A stretch of 44,695 bases of DNA from Arthrobacter sp. ISL-5 (lineage in GTDB: Bacteria; Actinomycetota; Actinomycetes; Actinomycetales; Micrococcaceae). This document shows positions 23,396 to 31,849 of the stretch, piece by piece. The notes beneath the pieces were generated by a model. The model did no database searches and was not told the origin of the DNA. It saw only the letters and a list, made by a program, of their open reading frames with translations. Positions within the stretch are counted from its first letter, which is position 1. Each line of letters opens with the position of its first letter. Where the stretch lies: assembly GCF_018613835.1 (NCBI RefSeq), contig NZ_JAGGPM010000053.1, forward strand, positions 1 through 44,695. The letters are read 5' to 3'. The position numbers and the translations under genes were made by a program.

Positions 23396-25501
23396 ATGGT
23401 TGCCACTGATCGACTCGCCGCCCGCCCCCTCACCCTGGGACGCAACGGGCGCACCCCCAAGACCCTCCGCAACCGCCTGGCTTCGGCGCCCATGGAACGC
23501 AACTACGGCACAACCGACGGCTACATCACGGACCAGTACATCGACTATCTGGTGACGCGCGCCAAGGCCGGCCTGGGCATGGTGACCACCGAGGCAACAT
23601 ACGTCCGCGCCGATGGCAAGGGCCGGACCCACCAACTAGGCCTCCACACGGATGACATGATCCCTGGATTGCGCCGCCTCACCGACGCCCTGCACGCTGA
23701 AGGCACGCTGGCCGCCGTCGAACTTAATCATGGCGGCCGCACCGCGCAGTCCGCGGTGTCCGGGTTCAAGAACGTGGCGCCGTCACCGGTGGCATGCCCG
23801 ACGGCGGGTGGTGAAGTTCCGCGCGAACTCACCGCTGCCGAGTGCTACGAACTGGTGGATGCTTATGCGGAGGCGGCCCGCCGCGCCGTCGCGGCCGGCT
23901 TCGACGTCATCAACCTCCACGGTGCCCACGGATACCTGATCCACCAGTTCATGTCACCGATTTCAAACCACCGCACGGACGAGTTCGCAGCACCGGAGCG
24001 CTTCATGAACCTGGTGATCGACGCCGTTCGCCAGGCAGTCCCGGACACCATCGTCGGCAGCCGCGTCTCCGTGGTGGAAGGCCCGGCCGACGGCATCAGT
24101 GCCGAGCGGCAGGTCGCCATCATCGGCAAGGCCCACCTGGACAAGCTGGACTTCCTGGACATTTCAGCAGGCAGCTACGACGCCGGCGAATGGATTGTGC
24201 AATCGGGGGAGTGGAAGCCGGGTGTACTCGGCGACTACGCCAACGCCTACCGGCGCTTCGGCCTGCCACTGGGCATGGCCGGCCGCCTGAATTCGCCGGA
24301 GATCATCGAGGAAGTCCTCGCCGAAGGAACCTGCGATTTCGTCAGCCTGGCCCGCGCCATCCACGCGGACCCCGCGTTCGTTGGCGGTGTGCTGCGCGGC
24401 CAACGGTACCGGCCCTGCATCGCGTGCAACGTCTGCATCGACAACCTCGGCCTCGGGCAGGTCACCTGCACGGTCAACCCGGCCGTCGGCCGTTCCCGCG
24501 TGCCCGTCCCCACTCCTGCTTTCCGCGACGCCTCCAGTGTGCTGGTAGTCGGCGCGGGTCCGGCCGGGCTCACCGCCGCACGCGAACTCGCCGAGGCTGG
24601 CGCCAAGGTCACGCTGGTTGACGACGGCCCTAGGGCCGGCGGCCAGTTCGCGCTTGCCGAACGCATGAGGTCCACGCCGGACTTCCACCGGTTCGCCGAG
24701 TGGTCGGGTGAGGAGAACCGTCGCCTCGGCGTGAAGGTTCGCCTGGGAGCGCACGTTGACACTTCCGACGTCGGCACGCTGGCGCGCGAGTACGGCGCCG
24801 ACGCCGTCGTCATCGCCACCGGCGGCCGCCGGCCAGTGGCGGAGTTCGCGGTGCCTGAGTTCGCTTCTTCAGACCTCGACGGCGGTGGCTCACCTCGCGT
24901 GTCCGACATCCGTGATTGGCTGATCGCCCATCCGGGCGTTCTCGAGGGCGGGACTGTCCCCGACGGCGGAACTGGCGGTTCCATGCCGACGGCCGTGACC
25001 ATCTGGGGTGCTGATTCCGTCGCCATGTCGGTGGCCGACACGCTCGCGTCAAAAGGCACGGCTGTGCTGATCGTTGGTCCGCAGGAAACACTGGCACCGG
25101 AATCCGGGCGCCGCGCCAAGATCCTGGCCGTGCCGCGCCTGGAGGCCAACCCACGGGTACGCATCTTCCTGTCCAGCAGCATCGAAGAATTCGATGGCAG
25201 TCGGGTACGCATCAGCAGGCCGGGCGCTCCGGACGAGTGGATCGATGCTCCCGGTGATCTGTTGGTTTCGCGGTCGGTTGTGCCGTTGGAGACGCCTGCG
25301 GAGGAGCTTGAAACTTCCTTGTCGTTGACAGCCGGTGTCCCGGTGGCGATCGCCGGAACCGTCGTGGACAAGACCCCGGCCATCGTTTCCAACGCCGTCA
25401 AGAGCGGCTACGACGCAGCCCACCGGGTTGCCGCCGCACTGTCAGCTCAGCGCAACGCAAGCACAAGGAACCACCTCAGCCTGAATGGAGCCCACTCGTG
25501 A
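23396..25501 (+). CDS. Old-yellow-enzyme-type NADH:flavin oxidoreductase with Fe-S and FAD domains
   Basis: A 701-residue three-domain enzyme like 2,4-dienoyl-CoA reductase and enoate reductases. Residues 1 to about 335 are an FMN-binding TIM barrel (RNRLASAPMERNYGTTDGYI, VELNHGGRTAQSA, INLHGAHGYLIHQFMSP). Residues about 341-360 carry CIACNVC plus a later Cys, a C-x2-C-x2-C-x10-C iron-sulfur site. From about 380 an FAD/NAD fold follows (VLVVGAGPAGLTAARELAEA). Such enzymes reduce activated C=C bonds, or, run in reverse, oxidise tertiary-amine type substrates. It overlaps the next gene by 4 nt (GTGA). Confidence 0.8.
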   Translation: MVATDRLAARPLTLGRNGRTPKTLRNRLASAPMERNYGTTDGYITDQYIDYLVTRAKAGLGMVTTEATYVRADGKGRTHQLGLHTDDMIPGLRRLTDALHAEGTLAAVELNHGGRTAQSAVSGFKNVAPSPVACPTAGGEVPRELTAAECYELVDAYAEAARRAVAAGFDVINLHGAHGYLIHQFMSPISNHRTDEFAAPERFMNLVIDAVRQAVPDTIVGSRVSVVEGPADGISAERQVAIIGKAHLDKLDFLDISAGSYDAGEWIVQSGEWKPGVLGDYANAYRRFGLPLGMAGRLNSPEIIEEVLAEGTCDFVSLARAIHADPAFVGGVLRGQRYRPCIACNVCIDNLGLGQVTCTVNPAVGRSRVPVPTPAFRDASSVLVVGAGPAGLTAARELAEAGAKVTLVDDGPRAGGQFALAERMRSTPDFHRFAEWSGEENRRLGVKVRLGAHVDTSDVGTLAREYGADAVVIATGGRRPVAEFAVPEFASSDLDGGGSPRVSDIRDWLIAHPGVLEGGTVPDGGTGGSMPTAVTIWGADSVAMSVADTLASKGTAVLIVGPQETLAPESGRRAKILAVPRLEANPRVRIFLSSSIEEFDGSRVRISRPGAPDEWIDAPGDLLVSRSVVPLETPAEELETSLSLTAGVPVAIAGTVVDKTPAIVSNAVKSGYDAAHRVAAALSAQRNASTRNHLSLNGAHS

Positions 25502-26352
25502 AAGGACAAGCCCGCCGACTTGGACTCGCCCAGCTATCACTGGTGGGCACCGCACCACCGGATCTGGTGACGATCGCAGCCCAGGCAGGATTCGATTTCA
25601 TCGGAGCACGCGTCCGGCCCGTCACGGCAACGGAGCGCCCCTACAACCTCCAACCAGGATCTCCGATGCTCAAGGAGACACTGGCCCGGATGGCGGACAC
25701 AGGCGTCACCGTAGAAGACATTGAGTTCCTGCTCCTGGACGGCACAGGACTGCAGAACGGCATGGATCAACGCGAAGCCTGGCTGCAGATGATGGAGGCC
25801 GGGCAGGCATTGGGCGCTTCCAGCCTGACCGTTGCCTGCGCGGATCCGGATGTGGACCGTTTCGGCGACCACCTCGCGCAGATGACGCACGACGGCAGGG
25901 CCTATGGAATCGTGCCCACCCTGGAGCCCATCGCGTACCAAGCCGTTCGTTCGATCCCGCAGGCTGCCGGACTTGCACGCCGGGCGGGCTGCCAGATCGT
26001 CGTGGATGCACTCCACTTCAACCGCTTCGGCGGCACCCTGGATGAACTCGCCGCAGCGGCGGACACAGTTCCCTTGGTGCAACTGTGTGATGGACCCGCG
26101 GTTGGGGCGGCGGACCGCGCGGGCCTGGTGACCGAATCCCGCTCCGAGCGAGGAGTTCCGGGGGAGGGCGACTTTGACCTCGCGGCAATGCTCTCAGCAC
26201 TGCCGGAGACTGTCCCCGTCAGCGTGGAAACCCCCTCGGACAGCAGGGTCGCCGCACAGGGAGAACTCGCATGGGCTAAAACCCTCAAAGCGGCCGCCGA
26301 TTCCGTCCTGGCACCCCTCGACACCACAGCACTTACTCGGAGCAAGAAATGA
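25498..26352 (+). CDS. Sugar phosphate isomerase/epimerase-like TIM-barrel protein
   Basis: A 284-residue TIM barrel of the xylose-isomerase-like AP2 family. Candidate metal ligands are the glutamates in VTVEDIEFLLLDG and PTLEPIAYQA, His/Asp in VVDALHFNRFGG, and the late SVETPSDSR glutamate. The family includes inosose dehydratases, 3-dehydroshikimate dehydratases and C-glycoside lyases. GTG 25498 overlaps the preceding stop, and the gene overlaps the next by 4 nt, so expression is tightly coupled. The actual reaction cannot be told from sequence. Confidence 0.7.
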   Translation: MKGQARRLGLAQLSLVGTAPPDLVTIAAQAGFDFIGARVRPVTATERPYNLQPGSPMLKETLARMADTGVTVEDIEFLLLDGTGLQNGMDQREAWLQMMEAGQALGASSLTVACADPDVDRFGDHLAQMTHDGRAYGIVPTLEPIAYQAVRSIPQAAGLARRAGCQIVVDALHFNRFGGTLDELAAAADTVPLVQLCDGPAVGAADRAGLVTESRSERGVPGEGDFDLAAMLSALPETVPVSVETPSDSRVAAQGELAWAKTLKAAADSVLAPLDTTALTRSKK

Positions 26353-28151
26353 ACACCAGCCATGAAGCAGGCACCTTGGACTGCGACGTCCTTGTCATCG
26401 GATCAGGCGCCGGAGGGCTGTCCGCAGCTGTGACAGCCGCATACCACGGACTCAAAGTCGTTGTGGTGGAAAAGGCCGGAGTCTGCGGAGGGGCAACGTC
26501 ATGGTCAGGAGGCTGGGCCTGGGCGCCCGGGAACCCGCTGGCGAAAGCCGAGCGCGTGAACGAGGACAAGGAAACCTTCCGTACCTACCTGCGGGAGGTA
26601 CTTGGCGATCACTACCAAAGCGGGAAAGTAGACTCCTTCCTCGAAGCGTCCCCGCACATGGTCGGCTTCTTCCACGAAAAAACGTCCCTGCAATTTGTCC
26701 CCGGCAGCAGGATCAACGACATCTACGGCACGCTGCCCGGTGCCGGCACTGGCAACCGCTCAGTAGGACCCAAGCCCTTCAACGCCCGGAACATCAAGCC
26801 CTGCCTCCGGGCCAAGATGCGCCACCAACTCTACGAAACCTCGTTCCTGGGCATGGGAATCATGGCGGGCCCTGACCTGAGCAAGTTCCTCTCCGCTTCC
26901 CACGGCAGTCCGAAGGGCCTGTTCCACGCGGGCTGGCGGTTCGGTTTCCACCTCCTGGACCTACTCACGCATCGCCGCAACATGCAGTTGGTCAACGGCA
27001 CGGCCCTGACCGGCAGGCTCATGAAATCCGCTGACGACCTGGGAGTGGACCTCCGCGTCTCCACACCGGCCACAGCGCTCCTTAGCGACAACAGCGGCAG
27101 GGTGACAGGCGCCGTCGTACGTTCTCCGGAAGGTGAGCTTCAGATCAACGCGACACGCGGCGTCGTCCTGGCCTCCGGCCGGTTCCCTAACGACGTCCAG
27201 CGGCGCAAGGAGCTGTTCCCCAAGACGCCCACCGGCCGGGAGCACTGGACGCTGGCGCCGGGTGAAACCACAGGCGACGGCATCAACTTGGCGGAGTCCG
27301 TGGGCGCCCGCTTCAAGACAGACGTGAAGTCGCCCGCAGCGTGGTGCCCGGTTTCGCTGGTGCCGTACCGCAATGGCCGGACCGGCGTTTTCCCGCACAT
27401 CATGGACCGCGCCAAGCCGGGGAGTATCGGCGTTCGCGCGGACGGGAAGCGCTTCGTCAACGAGGCGAACGGCTACTACGACTACGTCGAGGCACTCCTG
27501 GCTGCAACGCCGGAGGGTGAAACCGTGCAGTCCTGGCAGATTGCGGACAGCCGGTTCGTCCGGAGGTATCCGCTGGGAATGGCCAAGCCGCTGCCGGTGC
27601 CGCTGTTCCCGTTTCTGCGGTCCGGATACCTCATCAAGGGGCGGACGCTGGAGGAACTGGCGGAGAAGTGCGGCATTGATCCCGCGGGGCTCTGCCGGAC
27701 AGTGGCGCGGTTCAACGCGAACGCAAGGGCCGGCGTCGACCCTGATTTCGGCAGGGGAGGGACGGCCTTCAACCGCTACGGCGGGGACGCCGGGAACCAG
27801 CGCAACCCATCGCTGGGTCCGATCCAGAAAGGTCCGTTCTACGCGGTCCGTCTGGTGCCGGGCAGTTTCGGGACGTTCGCCGGCGTGGACACGGACGGCC
27901 GCGGCCGGGCGCTGAACAACGACGGCGGCCCCATCCAAGGCTTGTACGTCGCCGGCAATGACCAAGCCAGTGTCATGGGTGGCCACTATCCGGCAGGGGG
28001 CATCAACCTTGGACCCGCCCTGACGTTCGGTTACATCGCCGGCCGCGACCTCGCCGGCGCGGAGAGGTATGAGGATGACGACTCTGTCAGCATCGTGCCC
28101 GCCTCCGCCGAATCATCTGCGGGAGCGACCACGGGAGCCGGTCATGAGTGA
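26349..28151 (+). CDS. Second KSTD-like FAD-dependent dehydrogenase
   Basis: A 600-residue flavoprotein. The FAD fold is at residues about 13-45 (CDVLVIGSGAGGLSAAVTAA, VVEKAGVCGGATSWSGG). The C-terminal motif GGHYPAGGINLGPALTFGYI matches 3-ketosteroid-dehydrogenase-like proteins. It is related to, but clearly diverged from, the flavoprotein at 15537 and would perform another carbonyl-adjacent desaturation or its reverse. It overlaps the upstream gene by 4 nt (ATGA) and the downstream aldo/keto reductase start by 8 nt. The last 40 residues are a low-complexity tail. Confidence 0.75.
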   Translation: MNTSHEAGTLDCDVLVIGSGAGGLSAAVTAAYHGLKVVVVEKAGVCGGATSWSGGWAWAPGNPLAKAERVNEDKETFRTYLREVLGDHYQSGKVDSFLEASPHMVGFFHEKTSLQFVPGSRINDIYGTLPGAGTGNRSVGPKPFNARNIKPCLRAKMRHQLYETSFLGMGIMAGPDLSKFLSASHGSPKGLFHAGWRFGFHLLDLLTHRRNMQLVNGTALTGRLMKSADDLGVDLRVSTPATALLSDNSGRVTGAVVRSPEGELQINATRGVVLASGRFPNDVQRRKELFPKTPTGREHWTLAPGETTGDGINLAESVGARFKTDVKSPAAWCPVSLVPYRNGRTGVFPHIMDRAKPGSIGVRADGKRFVNEANGYYDYVEALLAATPEGETVQSWQIADSRFVRRYPLGMAKPLPVPLFPFLRSGYLIKGRTLEELAEKCGIDPAGLCRTVARFNANARAGVDPDFGRGGTAFNRYGGDAGNQRNPSLGPIQKGPFYAVRLVPGSFGTFAGVDTDGRGRALNNDGGPIQGLYVAGNDQASVMGGHYPAGGINLGPALTFGYIAGRDLAGAERYEDDDSVSIVPASAESSAGATTGAGHE

Positions 28152-28697
28152 GGTGCTTCATGGTGGTGGCGCGCTGGCGGCCAGCACTAAAGCGTCCAGT
28201 ACGACCGCGGATCTCGCCTCGGGCGTGCAGATCCTGCTCATCGGTTTGGGCGGCACTTGGCCCTGGTGGACGGGGCCACCACGGACGCGGTGGCCCATGC
28301 CATCGGCAACGGCTACCGACACATCGACACGGCGGAGGCGTACGGCAACGAGGGAGCCGTGGGCGAAGGGATCCGGCGCAGTCGTATTGACCGCGAAGAC
28401 TTTTTCCTGACCACCAACTTCGCGAAGGAACGGCACAGCAACGACGGCGTCCCCACCGCGCTGGGTGGTGCGCTGAAACGGTTGGGTGCCGACTATGTGG
28501 ACCTGTTCCTGATGCGCTGGCCCAACCCGGGGCAGGCGAAATTCGTGGACTGCGAGGGGCTGCAGCAGTTAGCCGATGAAGGTGCCATCCGTTCCTGGTG
28601 CGTCTCCAACTTCAAACCAGAGCACCTCCGCCAAGTCCGGGCCGCCGGACTCGAGATTCCCGTCAACCAAGTGCAGATTGACCCCGAAAGAGGCTGA
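28144..28697 (+). pseudogene. Aldo/keto reductase, frameshifted and truncated
   Basis: From ATG 28144 the frame gives MSEVLHGGGALAASTKASS to VQILLIGLGGT and then loses a base near 28255. The next frame continues ALVDGATTDAVAHAIGNGYR HIDTAEAYGNE (catalytic Asp and Tyr), LGADYVDLFLMRWP and IPVNQVQIDPERG, then stops at 28697. Intact relatives have about 275 residues, so the last 90 or so, including the second half of the cofactor site, are gone. Truncation occurs about 205 bp before palindrome C, so loss of the 3' end probably accompanied formation of that junction. It was the last gene of the transporter operon. Confidence 0.75.
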
Positions 28698-28901
28698 ATC
28701 GAGAAGGAACCTCCGTGAGAGATTTTGAGTCCACGTCTGTGTTGCGCGGTGCCCGGCCGACCTCCAGCTCGGAGGCTCTCGCTCCAGACCGGCGTGACCG
28801 GCGATCCGGACCGGAATCGTGTTCGGCACAACACAGAACTGCCGCGCTTTCGGAGGACCGCGGCAGTCGCACGGGTAGCGGCAGCAAAATGGACATGAAG
28901 T

Positions 28902-28924
28902 GGGTGTGCACAATGTGCACACCC
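28902..28924 (+). repeat. 23-bp palindrome heading copy C
   Basis: GGGTGTGCACA and its reverse complement flank a single A. It ends 5 bp before the 107-bp repeat C and resembles the copy B palindrome (GTGTGCACA arms). Confidence 0.7.
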
Positions 28925-28929
28925 CGGTC

Positions 28930-29036
28930 GTCGGACTCGGTCGCACCGGTGCCGGACTGCTTCGGATTGGCCAGGTTTTCGGGACTTCCCAGTATTTTCA
29001 AGGGCTGGAGTCCGGTTCGAGTCCCACCTCGGGCAC
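28930..29036 (+). repeat. 107-bp repeat copy C with tRNA 3'-end-like core (29014-29036)
   Basis: Same length and register as A and B, with 85/107 identities to B by manual count. CGGACT occurs at 28932 and 28953 and CGGATT at 28964. The core ends CTCGGGCAC and is followed by GTGTTTTCCCTGGTCAGGGG. It separates the catabolic island from the C2-assimilation block, whose genes look like ordinary chromosome. Confidence 0.6.
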
Positions 29037-29049
29037 GTGTTTTCCCTGG

Positions 29050-29071
29050 TCAGGGGCTTGTGGGCCTCTGA
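29050..29071 (+). terminator. 8-bp hairpin after core C
   Basis: TCAGGGGC pairs with GCCTCTGA with a G-T wobble in the same position as in copy A. It then continues as GTGGACAAAT, also as in copy A. Confidence 0.4.
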
Positions 29072-29152
29072 GCGTGGACAAATGTTCACGTACGGGCCCC
29101 TTAGGATTCTTGGGTGCCATCCCGTGTCCCGGCCGGGACACCCCAGCAGCTC

Positions 29153-29416
29153 TTAGCTGGTCCAGCCGGGGTAGCGTTTGCGGTCCTGGTCGGGCAGCCC
29201 GGCGGCGGTGGCGGGGAGGTTGTCGGGGCCGTAGGACTGCCCGGAGGCGCGGTGGAAGAACACCTCGGCGGTGATCGCTTCAAAGCAGGCGTCCTGGGAC
29301 CGGACCCAGTAGGTCGTTGTGTCGCCGTCGACGTAGGTGCCGTAGCCGAACAGTTCCCCGTTCCCGAGGTCAGCAGCTGTCGGTTCCGTTGCAGCCTGGT
29401 CGCAACCTTTGAAGTT
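29153..29416 (-). pseudogene. Remnant of an unidentified gene (87 codons)
   Basis: A minus-strand frame between an in-frame TAG (29417-29419) and TAA (29153-29155) reads like a real protein end: GNGELFGYGTYVDGDTTTYW, VRSQDACFEAITAEVFFHR and a final RKRYPGWTS. No start codon is available, so the N-terminus is lost. Codon use is strongly actinobacterial. I do not recognise the family. It lies between junction C and the aldehyde dehydrogenase promoter. Confidence 0.45.
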
Positions 29417-29463
29417 CTAGCATGGGGCCAGGACGAAGACGTCTGTTTTCCAGAGGAGTAACC

Positions 29464-30987
29464 ATGACTGTTTATGTACAGCCCGGCCAAGAAGGATCGA
29501 AGGTCCAGTTCAAGGACCGCTACGAGAACTGGATCGGCGGCGAATGGGTGGCCCCGACAACCGGCCAATACATTGAGAATGTATCGCCAGTAAATGGTAA
29601 GCAGTTCACGGAGGTGGCCCGTGGCGCCGCTGCGGATGTTGAGTTGGCATTGGATGCTGCCCACAGGGCGGCGCCGTCCTGGGGCAAGGCTTCGGTCACA
29701 GAGCGGGCTGCGGTGTTGAACAAGATCGCAGACCGGATCGATGCGAACCTCGAGATGCTGGCTGTCGCCGAATCGTGGGATAACGGCAAGCCGATCCGCG
29801 AGACCCTCAACGCCGACATCCCGCTGGCAGCGGACCACTTCCGGTACTTCGCCTCCGCTATCCGCGCCCAGGAGGGTCGGCTGTCACAGCTCGATGAGGA
29901 CACCACCGCCTACCACTTCCATGAGCCGCTGGGCGTGGTGGGCCAGATCATCCCGTGGAACTTCCCGATCCTGATGGCCGTCTGGAAGCTCGCCCCGGCA
30001 CTGGCCGCCGGTAACGCCGTAGTGCTCAAACCGGCTTCCAACACCCCGGCCTCCATCCTTGTCCTGGCCGAACTCATCGCGGACCTGCTGCCGCCGGGAC
30101 TGTTGAACATCGTAAACGGATTCGGTGCGGAGGTCGGAAAGCCGTTGGCCTCCAGCCCGCGGATCCGAAAGATCGCCTTCACCGGGGAAACCACCACCGG
30201 AAGGCTGATCAGCCAGTATGCCAGCCAGAACCTGATTCCGGTCACCCTGGAACTTGGCGGCAAGAGCCCGAACATCTTCTTCAACGATGTTGCCGACGCC
30301 AACGACGCGTTCTATGACAAGGCACTCGAGGGCTTCACCCTTTATGCCTTCAACCAAGGCGAGGTCTGCAGCAGCCCGTCCCGTGCCCTGGTCCAGGACG
30401 GGATCTACGATTCCTTCATGGCCGACGCCGTGGCCCGTACCGAGAAGATTATGCAGGGCAACCCGCTGGACACGGAAACCCAGATCGGCGCCCAGGCATC
30501 CAACGACCAGCTGGAAAAGATCCTTTCCTACATCGACATCGGCAAGCAGGAAGGCGCCACGCTCCTTGCCGGCGGCGCCCGCGCCGAACTGCCCGGTGAC
30601 CTAGCCGGGGGCTTCTACGTCCAGCCGACCATTTTTGAAGGCCAGAACAGGATGCGGATCTTCCAGGAGGAAATCTTCGGCCCCGTGGTCTCCGTTGCAC
30701 GGTTCACGGACTACAACGACGCCATCAGCATCGCCAACGACACCCTCTACGGCCTCGGCGCCGGCGTCTGGTCCCGCAACGGCAACGTCGCCTACCGCGC
30801 CGGACGCGAAATCCAGGCAGGCCGTGTCTGGGTCAACAACTACCACGCCTACCCCGCCGGCGCCGCGTTCGGCGGTTACAAGTCCTCAGGCATCGGACGT
30901 GAAAACCACGCCATGATGCTGGACCACTACCAGCAGACCAAAAACCTCCTGGTCAGTCACTCCGAAAACAAACTCGGCTTCTTCTAG
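29464..30987 (+). CDS. NAD-dependent acetaldehyde/aldehyde dehydrogenase (AcoD/ExaC type)
   Basis: A 507-residue aldehyde dehydrogenase. The general base Glu263 lies in LELGGKSPN and the catalytic Cys302 in NQGEVCSSPSRALVQ, the pattern of acetaldehyde dehydrogenases of ethanol metabolism. The NAD site includes IIPWNFPILMAVWKLAPAL, and the C-terminus ends NLLVSHSENKLGFF, typical of the AcoD/ExaC group. It oxidises acetaldehyde to acetate in the cytoplasm. ATG 29464 follows GAGGAGTAACC. An adenylate kinase follows 57 bp downstream, and acetyl-CoA synthetase, glyoxylate-shunt and alcohol dehydrogenase genes lie within 10 kb. A decayed duplicate of its 3' part is at 31850. Confidence 0.9.
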   Translation: MTVYVQPGQEGSKVQFKDRYENWIGGEWVAPTTGQYIENVSPVNGKQFTEVARGAAADVELALDAAHRAAPSWGKASVTERAAVLNKIADRIDANLEMLAVAESWDNGKPIRETLNADIPLAADHFRYFASAIRAQEGRLSQLDEDTTAYHFHEPLGVVGQIIPWNFPILMAVWKLAPALAAGNAVVLKPASNTPASILVLAELIADLLPPGLLNIVNGFGAEVGKPLASSPRIRKIAFTGETTTGRLISQYASQNLIPVTLELGGKSPNIFFNDVADANDAFYDKALEGFTLYAFNQGEVCSSPSRALVQDGIYDSFMADAVARTEKIMQGNPLDTETQIGAQASNDQLEKILSYIDIGKQEGATLLAGGARAELPGDLAGGFYVQPTIFEGQNRMRIFQEEIFGPVVSVARFTDYNDAISIANDTLYGLGAGVWSRNGNVAYRAGREIQAGRVWVNNYHAYPAGAAFGGYKSSGIGRENHAMMLDHYQQTKNLLVSHSENKLGFF

Positions 30988-31044
30988 CCCGGTCGAGGAC
31001 CACCGAAAGAGTTCAACAACCAGGTACCACGAAGGGGCTTTTGA

Positions 31045-31641
31045 ATGACGAGAATGTTGATTATCGGACCTCCCGGTTCGGGCAAGGGAACGCAGGCCGA
31101 ACGGATCTCGGAGCGCCTCGACGTTGCCGCGATTTCCACCGGCGACATCTTCCGTGCCAACGTCAAAGGCGAGACCCCGCTGGGAATCGAAGCCAAGAAG
31201 TACATGGACGCCGGGGACTTCGTTCCGGACAGCGTGACCAACAAAATGGTCCGGGACCGCCTCAGCGAAGCCGACGTCCAAGACGGCTTCCTGCTCGATG
31301 GTTACCCGCGCACCACCGGCCAGGTCGATTACCTGGACTACATCATCGCCGGCAAGGATGACAAGCTCGACGTCGTCCTGCAGCTCACGGCCGACGACGA
31401 GGAACTCGTGGCCCGCCTTCTGGGACGTGCCAAGGAGACCAGGCGCAGCGATGACAACGAAGCTGTCATCCGCCACCGCCTGGACCTCTACCACGGGCAG
31501 ACCGAAACCGTGGTTGCCAAGTACGCAGAGCGCGGAATCCTGGTCAGGGTTGATGGGATCGGCGGGATCGGCGAGGTCACCGACAGAGTGATGAGCATCC
31601 TAGAAGAGCTCCTCAAGGTCCCCGTCGTAAACGGACGGTAG
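31045..31641 (+). CDS. adk: Adenylate kinase
   Basis: A 198-residue nucleoside monophosphate kinase with the P-loop GPPGSGKGTQ at residues 8-17, AISTGDIFRANV (AMP site), LLDGYPRTTGQ and a short LID region with GRAKETRRSDD. It catalyses AMP + ATP to 2 ADP. It stands apart from the ribosomal-protein secY operon where the housekeeping adk usually lies, so it may be a second copy. It follows the acetaldehyde dehydrogenase in the same direction. Acetyl-CoA synthetase makes AMP, so a dedicated adenylate kinase would remove it. A strong hairpin ends the pair at 31680. Confidence 0.85.
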   Translation: MTRMLIIGPPGSGKGTQAERISERLDVAAISTGDIFRANVKGETPLGIEAKKYMDAGDFVPDSVTNKMVRDRLSEADVQDGFLLDGYPRTTGQVDYLDYIIAGKDDKLDVVLQLTADDEELVARLLGRAKETRRSDDNEAVIRHRLDLYHGQTETVVAKYAERGILVRVDGIGGIGEVTDRVMSILEELLKVPVVNGR

Positions 31642-31679
31642 TACTTCAGCCGCCTGCACCGGTGATCAGGCAACGGTGA

Positions 31680-31721
31680 TCGAGCCTGTCGGATATCACC
31701 AGAGGAATCCGACAGGCTCGA
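31680..31721 (+). terminator. 15-bp hairpin after adk
   Basis: TCGAGCCTGTCGGAT (31680-31694) pairs perfectly with ATCCGACAGGCTCGA (31707-31721) across a 12-nt loop, 38 bp after the adk stop. There is no T-tract, as is common for actinobacterial terminators. Confidence 0.65.
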
Positions 31722-31849
31722 CTACTGGCGGCCCCTACTTCCGGCGCCACAGTGCGCACCGGCCACAGCCTGAACAGCGCCTGTTCTTCAAACAAGGATC
31801 CCCTGAGTTCGAATCGAGAGGAATCGGTGTCCACCGCAGTCCTTCAAGG

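Noticed and set aside
29101..29838. 245-residue minus-strand protein across the ALDH start
   Set aside because: It is antisense to ALDH and out of frame with the protein-like remnant at 29153-29416; its composition is Pro/Thr/Arg rich.
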